Source: Sepiola atlantica | Lineage: Eukaryota > Mollusca > Cephalopoda > Sepiida > Sepiolidae | Reading direction: 5' to 3' | DNA: 64,000 nucleotides | Assembly: GCA_963556195.1 (NCBI GenBank) | Contig: OY744531.1 | Location: 45,924,700 to 45,988,699 of the forward strand | Shown: positions 1 to 10,880 of the stretch, in pieces | Layout: every line of letters starts with the position of its first letter | Numbering within the stretch: the first letter of the stretch is position 1 | Made by a program: the position numbers and the translations under genes | Notes under the pieces: generated by a model | The model's input: the letters and a program-made list of their open reading frames with translations, nothing else | The model's database searches: none | What the model was told of the DNA's origin: nothing

Positions 1-970
1 TGTACACGAACGAATAACCGGTAATACCACTTTTTGTGACATTCGCCCAACGTCGGGCATTCAGCCTTCCACTGACAGTGGAAGTTTTGGGGAATACGAA
101 TTCACATGCGGTCCCCTATCAACATATATATCCAGGTTTGGGGAGATGACATACACCGTCTGGTATTTCCAAGTGGCCACCCATTCTATACTGGCCAGAT
201 TCAACGTTGCTTAACTTCGGTTATTTGACCGAACCCGCGTGTCAACCTGATTATGCCCTATAACATAACTAACTCGATGCATGTCAAAACAGGACTCACA
301 AAATAAGTCAAGGGTGAAGGGCGTGTGCGCTCACTGCGCATTACCGGCTGAGCTATTTTTTTAATAAACATTTTTTTTTTTTTGCAAAACGCATTTTTCC
401 ATTTGTGACGGGACTCTTCCACAAAAGTGCTACATCTTTTTATATTAATCAGGTATGTTACACAGAATGTTTTGAACGATAATGTTATGTTATGCTTACA
501 CCGGGCAACACCTGCTATCTCTTCTAGTTTCTGATAGTTCTGTACGAGGTGTCATTTTTCGTTCAGGCGAAACTCTCACGATATAATATTTCATTGCTCT
601 GATAGTTCAGAGGATAAGACATTGGAGAAATTCTGGAGTTCGTTTACATCTTTCGGCCGAAAACTAATCTCTTTTTGATGTAATAGGTTATTCTCACTGT
701 TCAGTAAAACATACAAAAGACAATATCAGCTGGCTGTGAGATTTATAATTTACTTGGCGGGCAAACAGCTATGAGGTAAATAGGCGAAAACTGTATAGCA
801 CTCTAACTGGCTGGGACATTTGTAATTTATCGGTCGGGGTTCAAATTTCATCAAATCCATTGGGTTCGCTTAGGCAATGTTGATTAACGTTAAAACCGTC
901 ACTTCCAATAAGCTACAGTTAAATTATCCGTTTACCCTCAGGGAATCGTTTACGCTGACACATTAATATC
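1..970. other. AT-rich stretch without a recognisable gene
   Basis: No open frame of interest and no recognised element. Two weak tRNA-like patches are visible. One is around 599-650: an A-box-like TGATAGTTCAGAGGATAAG, then GGAGTTCGTTTAC where a B box would be. The other is around 810-850 and contains CGGGGTTCAAATTTC. Both could be remnants of old tRNA-derived SINEs, but neither shows a convincing cloverleaf. Confidence 0.3.
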
Positions 971-972
971 TG

Positions 973-1012
973 ACTAGCAGGGTTACCCAGCGTTGCCTGG
1001 TGGCATGGATAA
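973..1012 (+). repeat. Conserved dispersed-repeat edge motif, copy 1
   Basis: The segment CTAGCAGGGTTACCCAGCG followed by TTGCCTGG recurs in related form at 49986-50012 (CTAGCAGAGCTACCCAGTG) and 23797-23826 (CTAGTTGTACCTGCTCGGCG). All three are in plus orientation, and similarity fades on the downstream side. It looks like the conserved end of one dispersed element. The family is not identified. Confidence 0.35.
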
Positions 1013-1086
1013 TAAAATAGAAAAGTTAAGAACGTGTGTGTAACGTCTTTCTTGTAAAACTTATCTTTCTATTTCTCCCTACGACT

Positions 1087-1450
1087 ACCTCTCTCTCTCT
1101 CTCTCTGTACCCATCCCTCTGGCGAGATCCTTTCTCTCTACGACTTCTTCCGATTGCCCTCCTCTTTAATCCCTCTCCCTCTCTCTCGTTGACAACTGGT
1201 TCAATATAATAAAAACTAAAAAAGAAAGAAAGAAAAATAAAAGGTGACTGACTGTTTAACCTAATTGCTGTGCTGATTTTGAAACAACTACAATTAAGAA
1301 TAAAAACAAAATATTTCTGCCCGCAATGCATTATCTGGCCCCTCTCTCTGCCTATCCCTCTGACGAGACTATATATCTCTACCACTTCCTCCAATTGCAC
1401 CCTCTCTCTCTCTCTCTCTCTCTCTTGCAACTAGTCTAATAAAAAATAGA
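1087..1450. repeat. CT-rich low-complexity block with an internal duplication
   Basis: Two diverged copies of a CT-rich segment (about 1087-1215 and 1338-1450) share the order (CT)n, CCATCCCTCTGRCGAGA, a stretch containing TCTCTACNACTTCYTCCRATTG, (CT)n, then TTG(A)CAACT...TAATAAAAA. A purine-rich and TA-rich spacer separates them. The 134-codon open frame on the minus strand is a by-product of (CT)n read as Arg-Glu repeats and is not a gene. Confidence 0.5.
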
Positions 1451-1615
1451 TAAAATAATACTTCGCTTATATAAAGTTTGCATGTATACTTCCTCCGACA
1501 TACCCTTGCTACGAAGGTGCTGAATTAATAGTTTATGACGTTTATTATTCAAATATTCTACAATTGAAGTTTTAGTCCGCACATACAGGCAACCAGTCAA
1601 GTGTCGTTTAGGTAC

Positions 1616-2128
1616 TTGTCCAGATTAAGACCCAAGCTAAAATCGACTTGGCGTCGGTAGTTTCCGGATGTTTACGCAGACGGCCGGAAACTGCCGAAAC
1701 GCTTATCTAATCAGAATGCGATAAAAATAAGTAGACAAGTTAACATTTTAATTGATTGAATCGCGAATTTCACTAATTGGTAATAAAAATTGATGAAAGC
1801 GATAATAAATTTTAACGAACCCTAATGCTCACCCTAACCCATAACACCGATTAACACTTGTTCAGTGAAAAACAAACTTTTCATGCAGAAAAAATCACAT
1901 TTTATAACCCTTAACCATAATTCCGTTTTAATACTTGTTCAGTGATATTTTGCTTCAAAAACAAATTGTATGTAAAAAAAACATTTTTTCCAGTTGTTCA
2001 TCCAGCCTAGTTTTTGATTTTTGGACGCAAACAACCGACTTTTCATTCGGCTTTTTCCAGCCGTCTACATAAACATCTAAAAACTACCGACGTCAAGTCG
2101 ATTTTAGCTTGGGTCCTAATCTGGACAA
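1616..2128. mobile_element. Foldback (long-TIR) DNA element, ~0.5 kb
   Basis: The left arm (about 1616-1700, starting TTGTCCAGATTAAGACCCAA) is the reverse complement of the right arm (about 2046-2128, ending TTGGGTCCTAATCTGGACAA) over roughly 80 bp with few mismatches. Both arms carry the AAGCTAAAATCGACTTG and GTCGGTAGTTT blocks. The interior is AT-rich and non-coding, with ACTTGTTCAGTGA present twice (about 1856 and 1936). This is the architecture of a non-autonomous foldback or MITE-like transposon. No transposase is present and the superfamily cannot be told. An open frame at 2014-2271 lies across the right arm and is not a gene. Confidence 0.6.
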
Positions 2129-2406
2129 ATGCCGCTGTTTATTATGAAAATAATGAAAAACGGTTCTGCTATCTTTATTTAGCTAGCTCTGCGAAACGGC
2201 GTTGTCCGGGATGCAGTAAATTCATTTTAGTTTTTAATTGTTTCTTGTTTTCACATGATTTAAACTTATAGAGAAAAAATAATAGTTTTACGGCAAACCT
2301 GCTTATATTCTTCAATAAAAAAAATATGAGTAATTCCCCCGGCTGATATAAGTATTTATGTGAAAATTTAAAAATGCTTTATATTATCAGTTGTCTGGAC
2401 CGTAGC

Positions 2407-2500
2407 AAAGTCATAAATCGTCCTCATAAGTTATCAACATTTATTCATTATTTTCAATCCTCGCATAATATTCATCATCATTGAACAATCAATCGATCAA
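2407..2500. repeat. Dispersed repeat, inverted relative at 12850-12945
   Basis: This segment (CATAAATCGTCCTCATAAG near its left end, then ...CATAATATTCATCATCATTGA) matches the reverse complement of 12850-12945 at roughly three quarters of positions by eye. Nothing further is known of the family. Confidence 0.4.
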
Positions 2501-2998
2501 TCCCATCAATCATTATCCTCAAGTTGCCTTTAGTCTTGATAACAAATGAGACAATCTATTAAGAAATACAGTAAAACAATTATCTACTGTACATATCTCG
2601 CGTTTTCTCTGAATTCAGCCAGTACATTTTCATTTTCCTTCCTAAAGGGAAGAGAGCGGGAACGGAAAAGAAGAACATGTTCTTGTCATGTTGAGATTCT
2701 GACAATCTATGTAAAGGTCGAACGATATGAAATGTTATATGTTAATCCAAAATGAACACTCGTTTCGTGGTGCGCCATTGGGAATCACTTCCGCCCGACT
2801 CATCCAATCTGTTCTCATTGCGGCTAACTTGACGCTTTCCACTCTTTGTTGCTTTTCGTCGATTTTTGTGTTGTTTTATTTTTTGACAAGTTATCTTAGT
2901 TGATTCCCTTGCTACTTGAGTTAACAACAACAAAAAAATGATGGTCCTGCTTCTCTCCGTCCAGTCATGTACGCGAGCCACGCTGCATCGTGCCGAGT

Positions 2999-3012
2999 TA
3001 TATATATAAAAG
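2999..3012 (+). promoter_or_regulatory. Candidate TATA-box core promoter
   Basis: TATATATAAAAG sits in a locally GC-richer stretch (about 2940-3180) and not inside a (TA)n microsatellite. About 25-30 nt downstream lies CCAGCCACTTACAAC, a plausible initiator zone. The following ~140 nt contain no ATG and end at CTGGGTAAGA, a good splice-donor match at 3171-3177. Together this resembles a TATA promoter plus a non-coding first exon. No transcript evidence is available, and in AT-rich DNA such an arrangement can arise by chance. Confidence 0.25.
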
Positions 3013-3029
3013 AAAAGGTCACACCAGCC

Positions 3030-3171
3030 ACTTACAACACCGCTGAAGGAGTTGCAGTGTCTCACGTCCGCGAGAGAGCGGGGGAAACGAAAGAAAAAAG
3101 GAAAGAGATTGCACCGACCTACGTGTAGTTGCAAGAGAGTTTGGTAGCTGGTGGGTTGTTCGAAGAGCTGG
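3030..3171 (+). other. Possible non-coding first exon
   Basis: This lies between the candidate initiator (about 3030) and a splice-donor-like G|GTAAGA at 3171-3177. It is purine-rich with CG dinucleotides (CGTCCGCGAGAGAGCGGGG) and has no ATG, as expected of a 5' UTR exon. No downstream coding exon can be recognised in the window, so the assignment is speculative. Confidence 0.18.
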
Positions 3172-3340
3172 GTAAGAAAATGGTTATCGATAACTCATTT
3201 CCCGAGTAATGCTAAAGAAATATAAACGCAGGCAATCATCGAGTCGCGGATGGTTGTTGGATCGAGTATCAAACGAATAGAAGACTTTTTTCCTCCAAAA
3301 TGTTAAATCAGAACGAATGCCAGTGCCCGTTTAACAATTG

Positions 3341-3365
3341 ATACTTATCTATCTATCTATCTATA
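3341..3365. repeat. (ATCT)n microsatellite
   Basis: About five ATCT units directly precede the TA target site of the MITE at 3374. Confidence 0.8.
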
Positions 3366-3373
3366 TGTATATA

Positions 3374-3751
3374 CAGGGTGGGCAAAAATAAGGGTCCTAT
3401 TTTTAAAAATTCATAACTTTTTTATTTATTGATTTTTTTTTTTTTTAGAATAAGTAAAGGACCCCTTCCGAAGCAAGCATGAGCCGTATTAGCCCTAAGG
3501 AACGTACCCTCATTTAGAAAACATTATTTTTGCTTAAAAAACTCAAAACAGTGTAAAAAACAATACTTTAGTTTTTGTAAGTTTTAAGAAGTGTCTTTCG
3601 GCTAAAATTTGTTTTGTTTATTTCAAAAAATCTCGGAAGGGTCAGTCTACACACACATAAAGTTTGGTGAGTTTAACTTTTATTTTGTGGAAGTTATTCA
3701 AATTCAAGTTATTCAAATTTAAAGATAGGACCCTTATTTTGGCCCACCCTG
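3374..3751. mobile_element. Tc1/mariner-type MITE, copy 1 (378 bp)
   Basis: The element starts CAGGGTGGGCAAAAATAAGG and ends in the inverse, CCTTATTTTGGCCCACCCTG, so the terminal inverted repeats run about 27 bp with one mismatch (position 11). It is flanked by TA on both sides (3372-3373 and 3752-3753), the target duplication typical of Tc1/mariner. The interior is non-coding and includes a T14 run near 3433. A second copy at 48329-48711 differs by only a few substitutions and the poly-T length (14 versus 19), which implies recent mobility. It encodes no transposase, so it would have to be moved in trans. Confidence 0.88.
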
Positions 3752-4419
3752 TATATGTATATGTATATATATATATGTATATATATATATGTATATGTAT
3801 ATATATATATGTATATATATGTATATGTATATGTATATGTATATATATATATGTATATATATGTATATGTATATATATGTATATATGTATATATATATAT
3901 CTGTATATATATATGTATATATATATGTATATGTATATATATATGTATATATATGTATATGTATATATATATATGTATATATATGTATATGTATATATAT
4001 GTATATGTATATATATATATGTATATGTATATATATATGTATATGTATATATGTATATATATATGTATATATATGTATATATATATATATGTATATATAT
4101 ATGTATATATATGTATATATGTATATGCATATATGTATGTATATGCATATATATATATGTATATATGTATATGCATATATATATGTATATGCATATATAT
4201 ATATATGTATATATGTATATGCATATATATATGTATATGCATATATATATATGCATATATATATATATGTATATGCATATATATATATATATATGTATAT
4301 GCATATATATATGTATATGGATATATATATGTATATGTATATGCATACATATATGTATATGTATATATGTATATGCATATGTATATGCATATATATGTAT
4401 ATGTATATATTTATGTATA

Positions 4420-4452
<33 letters not shown>
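3752..4452. repeat. Long TATATG/TA microsatellite (~700 bp)
   Basis: An irregular mixture of TATATG, TATG and TA units with occasional GCATAT, abutting the right end of the MITE. All overlapping open frames on both strands, up to 262 codons, are runs of Tyr, Ile, His, Met, Cys and Val produced by the repeat. None is a gene. Confidence 0.95.
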
Positions 4453-4460
<8 letters not shown>

Positions 4461-4851
4461 TTCAATGTCTGTGTTTCTCTTTTTTGTTCCATTTTACTTC
4501 AGTCGAACTTCTCGGAAATCAAGGGGCCCCTGCCTGAGGCAAACCATTGATCTCTATATTAGATACATAGATATTCGAATAGTCAATTGAAGTTCTCTTT
4601 TACTTCTCAGAAGTTTAGGTAGTTATGAAGTTAAGAACATTAATTTTACTCTCTCCAAATGACAAGTTCACTATCTCATAGTATATCATTCTTCTTGTCT
4701 CTGTGTCCTACCGGATTCAAGGAAAATAATTCATCAAGTCTGGTGGAGTATCCACCTTAATGATGTTGGATGAGATGTTGGATGAAATAGCTAACGAGAC
4801 TAACTTTTTGGCGACTAAAAGTTCGGTTCGCTTTTACTTAAAATAATTTAC

Positions 4852-4853
<2 letters not shown>
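4453..4853. other. No recognisable feature
   Basis: Unique-looking AT-rich DNA. I see no coding segment or repeat. Confidence 0.5.

Positions 4854-4925
<72 letters not shown>
4854..4925. repeat. (TA)n microsatellite
   Basis: A nearly pure TA run of about 35 units. The minus-strand open frame at 4834-5061 continues through it, but its unique part (starting MNVAGGMPTC) matches nothing I recognise. Confidence 0.95.
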
Positions 4926-4927
<2 letters not shown>

Positions 4928-5489
4928 CTTAGCCAACTCCAACTAGTGTGAATAATGAAACTTGCATAAATACTACTCGTTGTGGGTTTTCCGTGCCAAT
5001 GGATTCCATTTGTTGAAGCAACGATGGCGCTGCAGGTTGGCATTCCTCCTGCAACATTCAATTATTTTCTACTTTGTAACTTTCTTACTTTTCTTAATGG
5101 AAGGCTATGAATTCTAACCCTAGGCTAAGCTGATTATATGTATACATAAATGCTATTAGTCATTTCATATTCTTACAATGTTGCATTTGATTCTTTACGC
5201 TACAGCCTTATTTGTATCTGTTATTTCTAGTGTTAACAGCTCTTTAATAAGAAATACTAGCAATCGTAAAATATTGAATTACTTTTTGCCAGACTCGGCT
5301 GGTACGACTGTCATATGTTTTATGAGCAGTGAAAACAATGTTCTCTACGTGTTTAAGAACGAATAGCTGATTTTAAGATGAATAATTATCTCGCCAGATA
5401 AAAGAAAGGAGTAAGAAGGAGTTAGAAGATACTTAAAGTAAGTGATACAAAATAGTAAGGGAGTTTAAGGCGACATGATGCATAGTTTT
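4926..5489. other. No recognisable gene
   Basis: It contains a 62-codon open frame at 5178-5366 whose first 20 residues are hydrophobic (MLHLILYATALFVSVISS), superficially like a signal peptide. No homology, splice structure or promoter supports it. Confidence 0.35.
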
Positions 5490-6147
5490 TAATTTCTCGT
5501 ATCTTTTCTTCTTCGTCGCGAAAGGGGATGTCGTCTTGATGTCGTCTAGTGGTTGAGTTCTTTCTTCGTTTCTGTACTGCCGTGAACATCGCCGTCCGCT
5601 GTGTCTACAACAAAACCTTCCTAACACGATTCACGAGACAAATAATCTTTTTAACTTTGATTGGTTTTATTCAGGCGTCAGTTACTGTCGCTGTTGGAGA
5701 TGTTTCACTAACGTTGAGAGAGAGACCAAATTACTACTTTATCGTAGTTAATTCCTAGCTTACGTCCTTAACCATTCGAGGAGGGGGAAGAAGGAATCTC
5801 ATGCCTGTATTTTCTCAGGGAAATAAATTCCTATTTTTCATTTCGGACTACATAGAGAAATACGTCTGTTCGGCTCGCTTCCAAAAACCAGACTTGCAAA
5901 ACTCAGTACCCCACACAAGAACCCGTGACGTCACAGAACCCCTATACGCAGGTGTACCTTTGCCCCTTGACTTGAGGTCTCGTCAAGGTGGTGGCCCTGT
6001 CAACGCCTTTGAGCTCCGACTGTGAGAACAGCTTTATTCTGCACTCGGTTGTACGGGTTCACCCGCACTAAATCGCGCAAGCCAAACTAAACGACCCCCC
6101 ACACATACGTCCACTTCAAAATGCGTCCGGCCTCACAGGGCTATTAT
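5490..6147 (-). repeat. 0.65-kb dispersed repeat, copy 1
   Basis: Over its whole length this segment is the reverse complement of 30799-31431, roughly 85% identical by eye with small indels. Shared blocks include the CACGGCAGTACAGAAAC, CCTTCTTCCCCCTCCTCG and GTGCAGAATAAAGCTGTTCT regions (given in the minus sense). Read on the minus strand there is AATAAA in TGCAGAATAAAGCTG shortly after the element's start, and a TGTGAGG...CTCACA pair about 118 nt apart, which looks LTR-like. However, similarity between the copies continues outside that pair, so a simple LTR is not supported. Neither copy keeps a long open frame. The family is unidentified. Confidence 0.65.
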
Positions 6148-6231
6148 CCAACAGACAGACTTGCGTCAGAAAGACTGTTTAGAGTACAACAGACGACTAC
6201 TAACGGATTGTAAGCAACTTTTCCAAGGATA

Positions 6232-6434
6232 AGGTGAATACATTTAATGTTTTACCGTTCTATTAATGATGTGTTTGTATATAAAGTAATAGAAAAAACA
6301 ATACTTATTTAAAACCAAATTTTCGTCATTAAATAATTGACGATAATTTGTTTTTAAATAAGTATTGTTTTTTCTATTACTTTATATACAAACACATCAT
6401 TAATGGAACGGTAACACGTTAAGTGTATTCACCT
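6232..6434. mobile_element. Near-perfect palindrome (foldback MITE, ~203 bp)
   Basis: The left arm (AGGTGAATACATTTAATGTT...) and right arm (...AACACGTTAAGTGTATTCACCT) are reverse complements for about 95 bp each, with only scattered mismatches. The central loop is very short (around AATAATTGACG). The arms carry GATGTGTTTGTATATAAAG and AAACAATACTTATTTAAA. The structure would form a long hairpin. It is non-coding, most likely a MITE-like foldback. Confidence 0.7.
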
Positions 6435-7174
6435 CATAAATGCTAACAAGAAAAGTTTCTCGGGCGAACATGAATCCAAATGTAGTCAAAAGACAAAATT
6501 GTAGGTGATAAAGAATTAATAAAAACACAGGAAGAGATTTGGAGCATTTTCTCCATCCCATAGTAACAGTCAATAACTATATAACGCAACACTCATTTGA
6601 AAAACAATATTGATCAGTTTTTTTGTCATATATGAATACATTTTCTCACTACTGACATAATAGTTTGAACTTGAATCTAAAGATAATTAAGTATAAAATT
6701 AATCATATTTAAAAAAAAAACATTTTTTAAGGAATAAACGGCACAGTTTTAAACATACGAAAAAAAATAATGGAAAAATCAAACTCACAGGAAACGCAGA
6801 GTAGGTATAGCTAATTTCTGATAAAAATATATATTTTAAATGGTTATTTCAAATCAATAAATGTAGATACCGTCTTACTTACTGGGAGGCTTTATTACTG
6901 CTTTGATAATTGGGTTCAGTCGGGTGTCACCTGTTCTTGTACGATGAAATACACGTTGTACTTCTTAGTAACTATACGAAAAATATGTACACACTGATAG
7001 ACAATCAATAATATTTTGGTGACTATTTGCTTTTTGCTAATGTAATGTATGTTACATTCATTACTATTAAGTAACCACAACGTTTTGGAGATGATCTCCT
7101 CTCGTCTTAGAACTCTCTATTATAAATTGCGATCTGTGTGTGTATCTACGTCATTTTTTTGATGGTGAAAATCG
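6435..7174. other. No recognisable gene
   Basis: AT-rich DNA with no coding signal. I see no repeat beyond short A/T runs. Confidence 0.5.
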
Positions 7175-7805
7175 CTCTAGACACGGCATGAAGGCACTCG
7201 ATCATCGCAAGTATCGTCTATACAAGTTTTTAGTATGGAAATCGCCCCAAACAAGACATGGAGCCACTTGATGTATGGAGCTAAAAAGAACGAAATATGA
7301 TTATCGCAAAGACAGGAGATGCCTATTGACATTAGTCTTGACAAGACCAAGGCTATAGGTAGGAGAAAAACAGTCAACAGGAAGAAAATTCCACAAGCTT
7401 GCAGTTATTGGAAAGAAGCTACTGAAATAAAAAGCTGTCTACAATGAGGTATAAAAACAGCAAATTGATGGAGACCACGAGAACAACGAATCGAGCTGCA
7501 ACAAAAGAAGCAGGGAATAGATCTAACAATCCAGAAGAACACATGCTATTGTAGTATTTATAGAAAAGGCTTCGATTAGCAACATCACGTCTGTGAGATA
7601 GAGGGTACAGACAAGCACAAAGGGGGAAACCAATCAAATTACAGATACGTTTCTGCACATTAGCAACAACCTCAGATTGAACTCAGATTCACCAGCCCGA
7701 ATATGACAACAGTACTCCATACATGGTCTGATAGATTTGTAGAGATAGAGAATAGCTCCAGGTGTGAGAGAGTGTTTGGAGCGATAGAGAGAAAATTGGA
7801 TCTGA
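7175..7805 (-). mobile_element. Decayed LINE 3' end (CR1/Jockey-like reverse transcriptase C-terminus)
   Basis: Read on the minus strand from about 7805 the frames give LYRSKHSLTPGAILYLYKS, then MEYCCHI, then NLIGF...PLSHRRDVA, SLFYKYYNSMCSSGLLDLFP, and finally RFFPITASLWNFLPVDCF. This is the standard order at the C-terminus of a CR1/Jockey-group reverse transcriptase (thumb region and tail). Reading-frame changes and stops break it into at least three pieces, so it is dead. Its 3' UTR (TTTTTAGCTCCATACATCAA) matches the 3' end of the longer copy at 53340-54890, so both belong to one family inserted on the minus strand. Confidence 0.8.
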
Positions 7806-8902
7806 ATAAAGTCTCATAGACTATATTCTGCTCTCATTACAAGGCGATTTTTAGGTGAGGAAATACTAAGAACCGGCGTTTTATATTGAGTCATGCGTTG
7901 GACGCCAAGTCGAGCAACTCACTTTCCCTCCTCATCCCTTTTTTATCTTCCTCTCTTTCCTAAGACACTATTTTCTTCCAACACCTCCTCTCTATCCGGT
8001 GTTATTTTAGTTTCACATGACACCATAGTTGCCTGACTCACAAGCGTTTTTTTTAAACATTATTATTCGCAGAAAAACGACAGCGAAGGAGCGGCATCCA
8101 CGTCACTCGACCTCGCAATGATGAACAAACTTGGTGGCATTTTGCCACTAAGTTTTTGTGGCAACTTTCGGCATTTAAATTCCCTTCATAACAAGGGAAT
8201 GAACACTGGCTTCATTATTAGTCAAGCCTAAGTGTCTCTTGCGGTTTGAAATAAGAAATTGAATAACGAGCATGAGAAAATAGGACACGTATTTTTTCGA
8301 CATTTTTCCCATAAAAAATATTGAAATAACTTAAAGTGTGTTTACATTTTGGTATTCAAATACGTAATCCTTTGTTCCAACTAAAAATGTTATTCCACTA
8401 TTATTGTAACTCAATCAGTGGAATAAAATCTATGAAGCAATGTAATGATATTAAGATGCGGGTGTGTTGAGATAATGTTAGTATGTGAAATTTCTGTGAT
8501 AAGGTTAGAATTATGTAGAGTGGAACTTTCCGTTAGAAGTTGAGTGAGAGCAACAACATAAAACTAGCCGTTCTCTGATCGTACCGGCATTGATTCTATT
8601 CGTCCAGGACCCGTCTTTGTCATTGGATTCCGGCAGTTGTGCCACACTATAGACTCAATGTGTAGAAACTCTGACAGGATGTATCTATTGTTTTTCGATA
8701 TTGAAAGATACTAAATAAGTTGAATATCGGATATTCTCATTCTATCGAAACAGGCAAAGTGTGGTTAGAGAAGCCGATCTCCTAAACACATGAGGGCCAG
8801 TACGCGTGTATCGGCAACAAAATACGGCAAACTAGGTTGATTAAAAGAATATATATTTAACTATAATATAACATTAAACCGAAAGTGTTCAATGAATACA
8901 TA
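7806..8902. other. No gene; unassigned repetitive-looking DNA
   Basis: This contains a pyrimidine-rich patch at 7925-8000 and a stretch around 8080-8220 with TTGGTGGCATTTTGCCACTAA, which is self-complementary over a few bases. No coding frame or known element could be supported. Confidence 0.35.
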
Positions 8903-9306
8903 ATTCTTGTTATGACATATGGTAGCGAAACATGGTGCAGTTTATAATACAGCGATAAGAAAGCTAAGAATGGTGCAATGCAAAATTGAACGCATTATGC
9001 ACGGAATCAGTGTACGTGAAAGAAAAATAAACACCTGAATCAGACAGAAAACTACGGGGTAAATGACCTCATCACCAACATACGAACAGCAAAACAAAGA
9101 TGAACAGGCTACCTTTGGAGATAAACAGAGAGCAGGTAGACATATGGAGCGACAGAATTAACCTTGAGACAATGGGAAAGACCTAGAAGAAGGCCAACAA
9201 TCTCGGTGGAAAGACGACAGCGACAGCCTACTGGGCCCAAAAAAAACAATGTGGAAGGAAATCAGAGGGTGGGGTTCTTCAGAAGCCATGATGCTTATGA
9301 TGATCG
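8903..9306 (+). mobile_element. RTE/BovB-like LINE 3' end
   Basis: Plus-strand frames give ILVMTYGSETWC, a downstream QCKIERIMHGISV-like block, RINLETMGKT and KKANNLGGKTTATAYWAQKK, with several stops and frameshifts. The order (V)LTYGSETW, helix, RPRxRPxxRWxDD, W is the usual C-terminus of RTE-type reverse transcriptases. The segment runs straight into a GAT trinucleotide tract, which matches the short-repeat tails of RTE elements. It is a 5'-truncated, inactive copy. Confidence 0.65.
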
Positions 9307-9346
<40 letters not shown>

Positions 9347-9347
9347 A
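9307..9347. repeat. (GAT)n tract, probable LINE tail
   Basis: About 13 GAT units directly follow the RTE-like coding remnant. The Asp-only and Met-only open frames across it are artefacts. Confidence 0.85.
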
Positions 9348-9439
9348 CAACATAAAGTAAAAACACAACTATTAATACACGTCCCAAAACAATTGAATGT
9401 ACATTATTCTAACAATAAGGTAGGAAGTCGTATTTAGCA

Positions 9440-9690
9440 GACTAGGAATTAGAGTGGCGCCATGTGTGTTCGTCTGTAAGGGCTGGGCTGAGACGCGGTA
9501 GGTCTGTTCAGTTCGGTGACCAACGAGCAAATAGAGGAATAAAGGTCTAATTTTCGGAATACTTGATCTCACGAGAGCAGGGACTAATTCACGTATTCTC
9601 ATGAGGTTTCAGGACTAGCACCCTTTTAAGGGGCGCAACTCTAAATCTAAAACTCCCTTCTCCCATAAAAAAATAAGGGATGTAACTGTC
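9440..9690 (-). mobile_element. Possible LTR fragment with primer-binding-like site
   Basis: On the minus strand the segment contains ACCTTTATTCCTCTATTTGC, then ACCGCGTCTCAGCCCAGCCC, and ends GACGAACACACA followed by TGGCGCCACTC (about 9453-9463). An LTR normally ends in CA, and TGGCGCC is a common start of a lysine-tRNA primer-binding site, so this could be an LTR 3' edge with its PBS. No second LTR, gag or pol is visible, so it would be a fragment. The evidence is thin. Confidence 0.22.
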
Positions 9691-10045
9691 GTCCCCATAA
9701 GGCTTTAATTTATCAAAGATAAGCTTTTCTGCCAATGTGCTTATAATCACTAATCAGATATTCTAGCTGAAATGTTATCAAGAGAAACATTTTATTAACA
9801 TGTATGCACATCTGTTGGTAATCTTGAAGCCTTGAAATAACACACTTTCAATAATGATATGCGCACTTTTTTATTGCTTTATTTTCTTTGTCGATTGTAT
9901 GTGCACTTTATCGTTGCAAGCATTGTAGCAATCATATGAACATCTGAACCTATCCTTATCTGTATTTATGAGAAGTGAACGTGGACACAAAGGACAAGGA
10001 CTTCTGCTTCCATAATTCCTCATGCATACGGACTTATATCTATTA
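9691..10045. other. No recognisable feature
   Basis: Unique-looking AT-rich sequence. Confidence 0.45.
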
Positions 10046-10063
10046 TATCACTCACACACACAT

Positions 10064-10138
<75 letters not shown>
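10046..10138. repeat. (CA)n(TA)n compound microsatellite
   Basis: CACACA-rich start followed by about 28 TA units. Confidence 0.93.
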
Positions 10139-10139
<1 letters not shown>

Positions 10140-10880
10140 GATCATAAATATCTATATTTGAATTTTCTTTGTGATATTCGCATTCTACAAAAGGACGTTA
10201 CCGCCACTCTTACCGGTTGAAACCGAGTCGAAGTGACGCGCACCTCATGCATATTAATGATCTCCTTTTATTTACGTCATAAATTTTGTTTTGAAATATG
10301 AAATGAAAGAAAAAAATGGAAAAAGAAAATTGAAGAACGTATTAAAGAAAATTTTCCATATGAAAAAATAAAGATAGACAAATGAAAAAAGAACGAAGTG
10401 TTTACGCGAAAACCTGTCCCCTTTGTGAATGTTTTATTCTAGGCTTGTCGAGGCGAGATTTTAACACGTACGGTTTCATGCTTTCTTCGTTTCTGTTTAC
10501 GCTTAAGAAATTTTACAAACACGTATTTAGGTACTTCGAAATAAAATGTTGATCAACAAACGTGAGTCTGCGTGTGCAACCATGCATTTTTCATTTTGCC
10601 GCCCTACAGCTTCTGCAACGCGTAAATATCAATATGGCGCATTTTTTAAATTGAATAAAATAAAATTCCAAGTGAAAATTGAATACAGTGTTTCCACAAG
10701 GTTATCTCCCCTTCCTCTCTTTCAAAATATCAGCCATTAAAGACCGCACATCTTTGGTGGCGAATATTTTTAAAAGGGATACTTAAAGCTAACTTGCACC
10801 TAGCGAACTGCAATGCAATTAAACGTTCTACCTTCCGAAATAAAGCCCGGTTTGCTGGCAACAACCAGTAACCTCTTCTT
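10139..10880. other. No recognisable gene
   Basis: An A-rich stretch at 10280-10390. A 64-codon open frame at 10546-10740 has no recognisable motif. Confidence 0.4.

Noticed and set aside
599..850. tRNA genes
   Set aside because: A- and B-box-like strings are degenerate and no acceptor stem or cloverleaf forms. At best they are SINE relics. The same applies to all tRNA-like heads in the window.
1026..1430. 134-codon minus-strand frame rich in Arg-Glu
   Set aside because: Produced by (CT)n repeats and their duplication; no domain.
2742..3134. 130-codon minus-strand frame
   Set aside because: No motif, and it overlaps antisense the candidate promoter and exon. The translation looks compositional.
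3642..4492. Five to six long open frames (213-262 codons) on both strands
   Set aside because: All translate a TATATG/TA microsatellite into Tyr-Ile-His-Met-Val-Cys repeats. Open on every frame for compositional reasons.
5178..5366. 62-codon frame with hydrophobic N-terminus
   Set aside because: Short, unsupported by promoter, splice sites or homology. A hydrophobic run is common by chance in AT-rich DNA.
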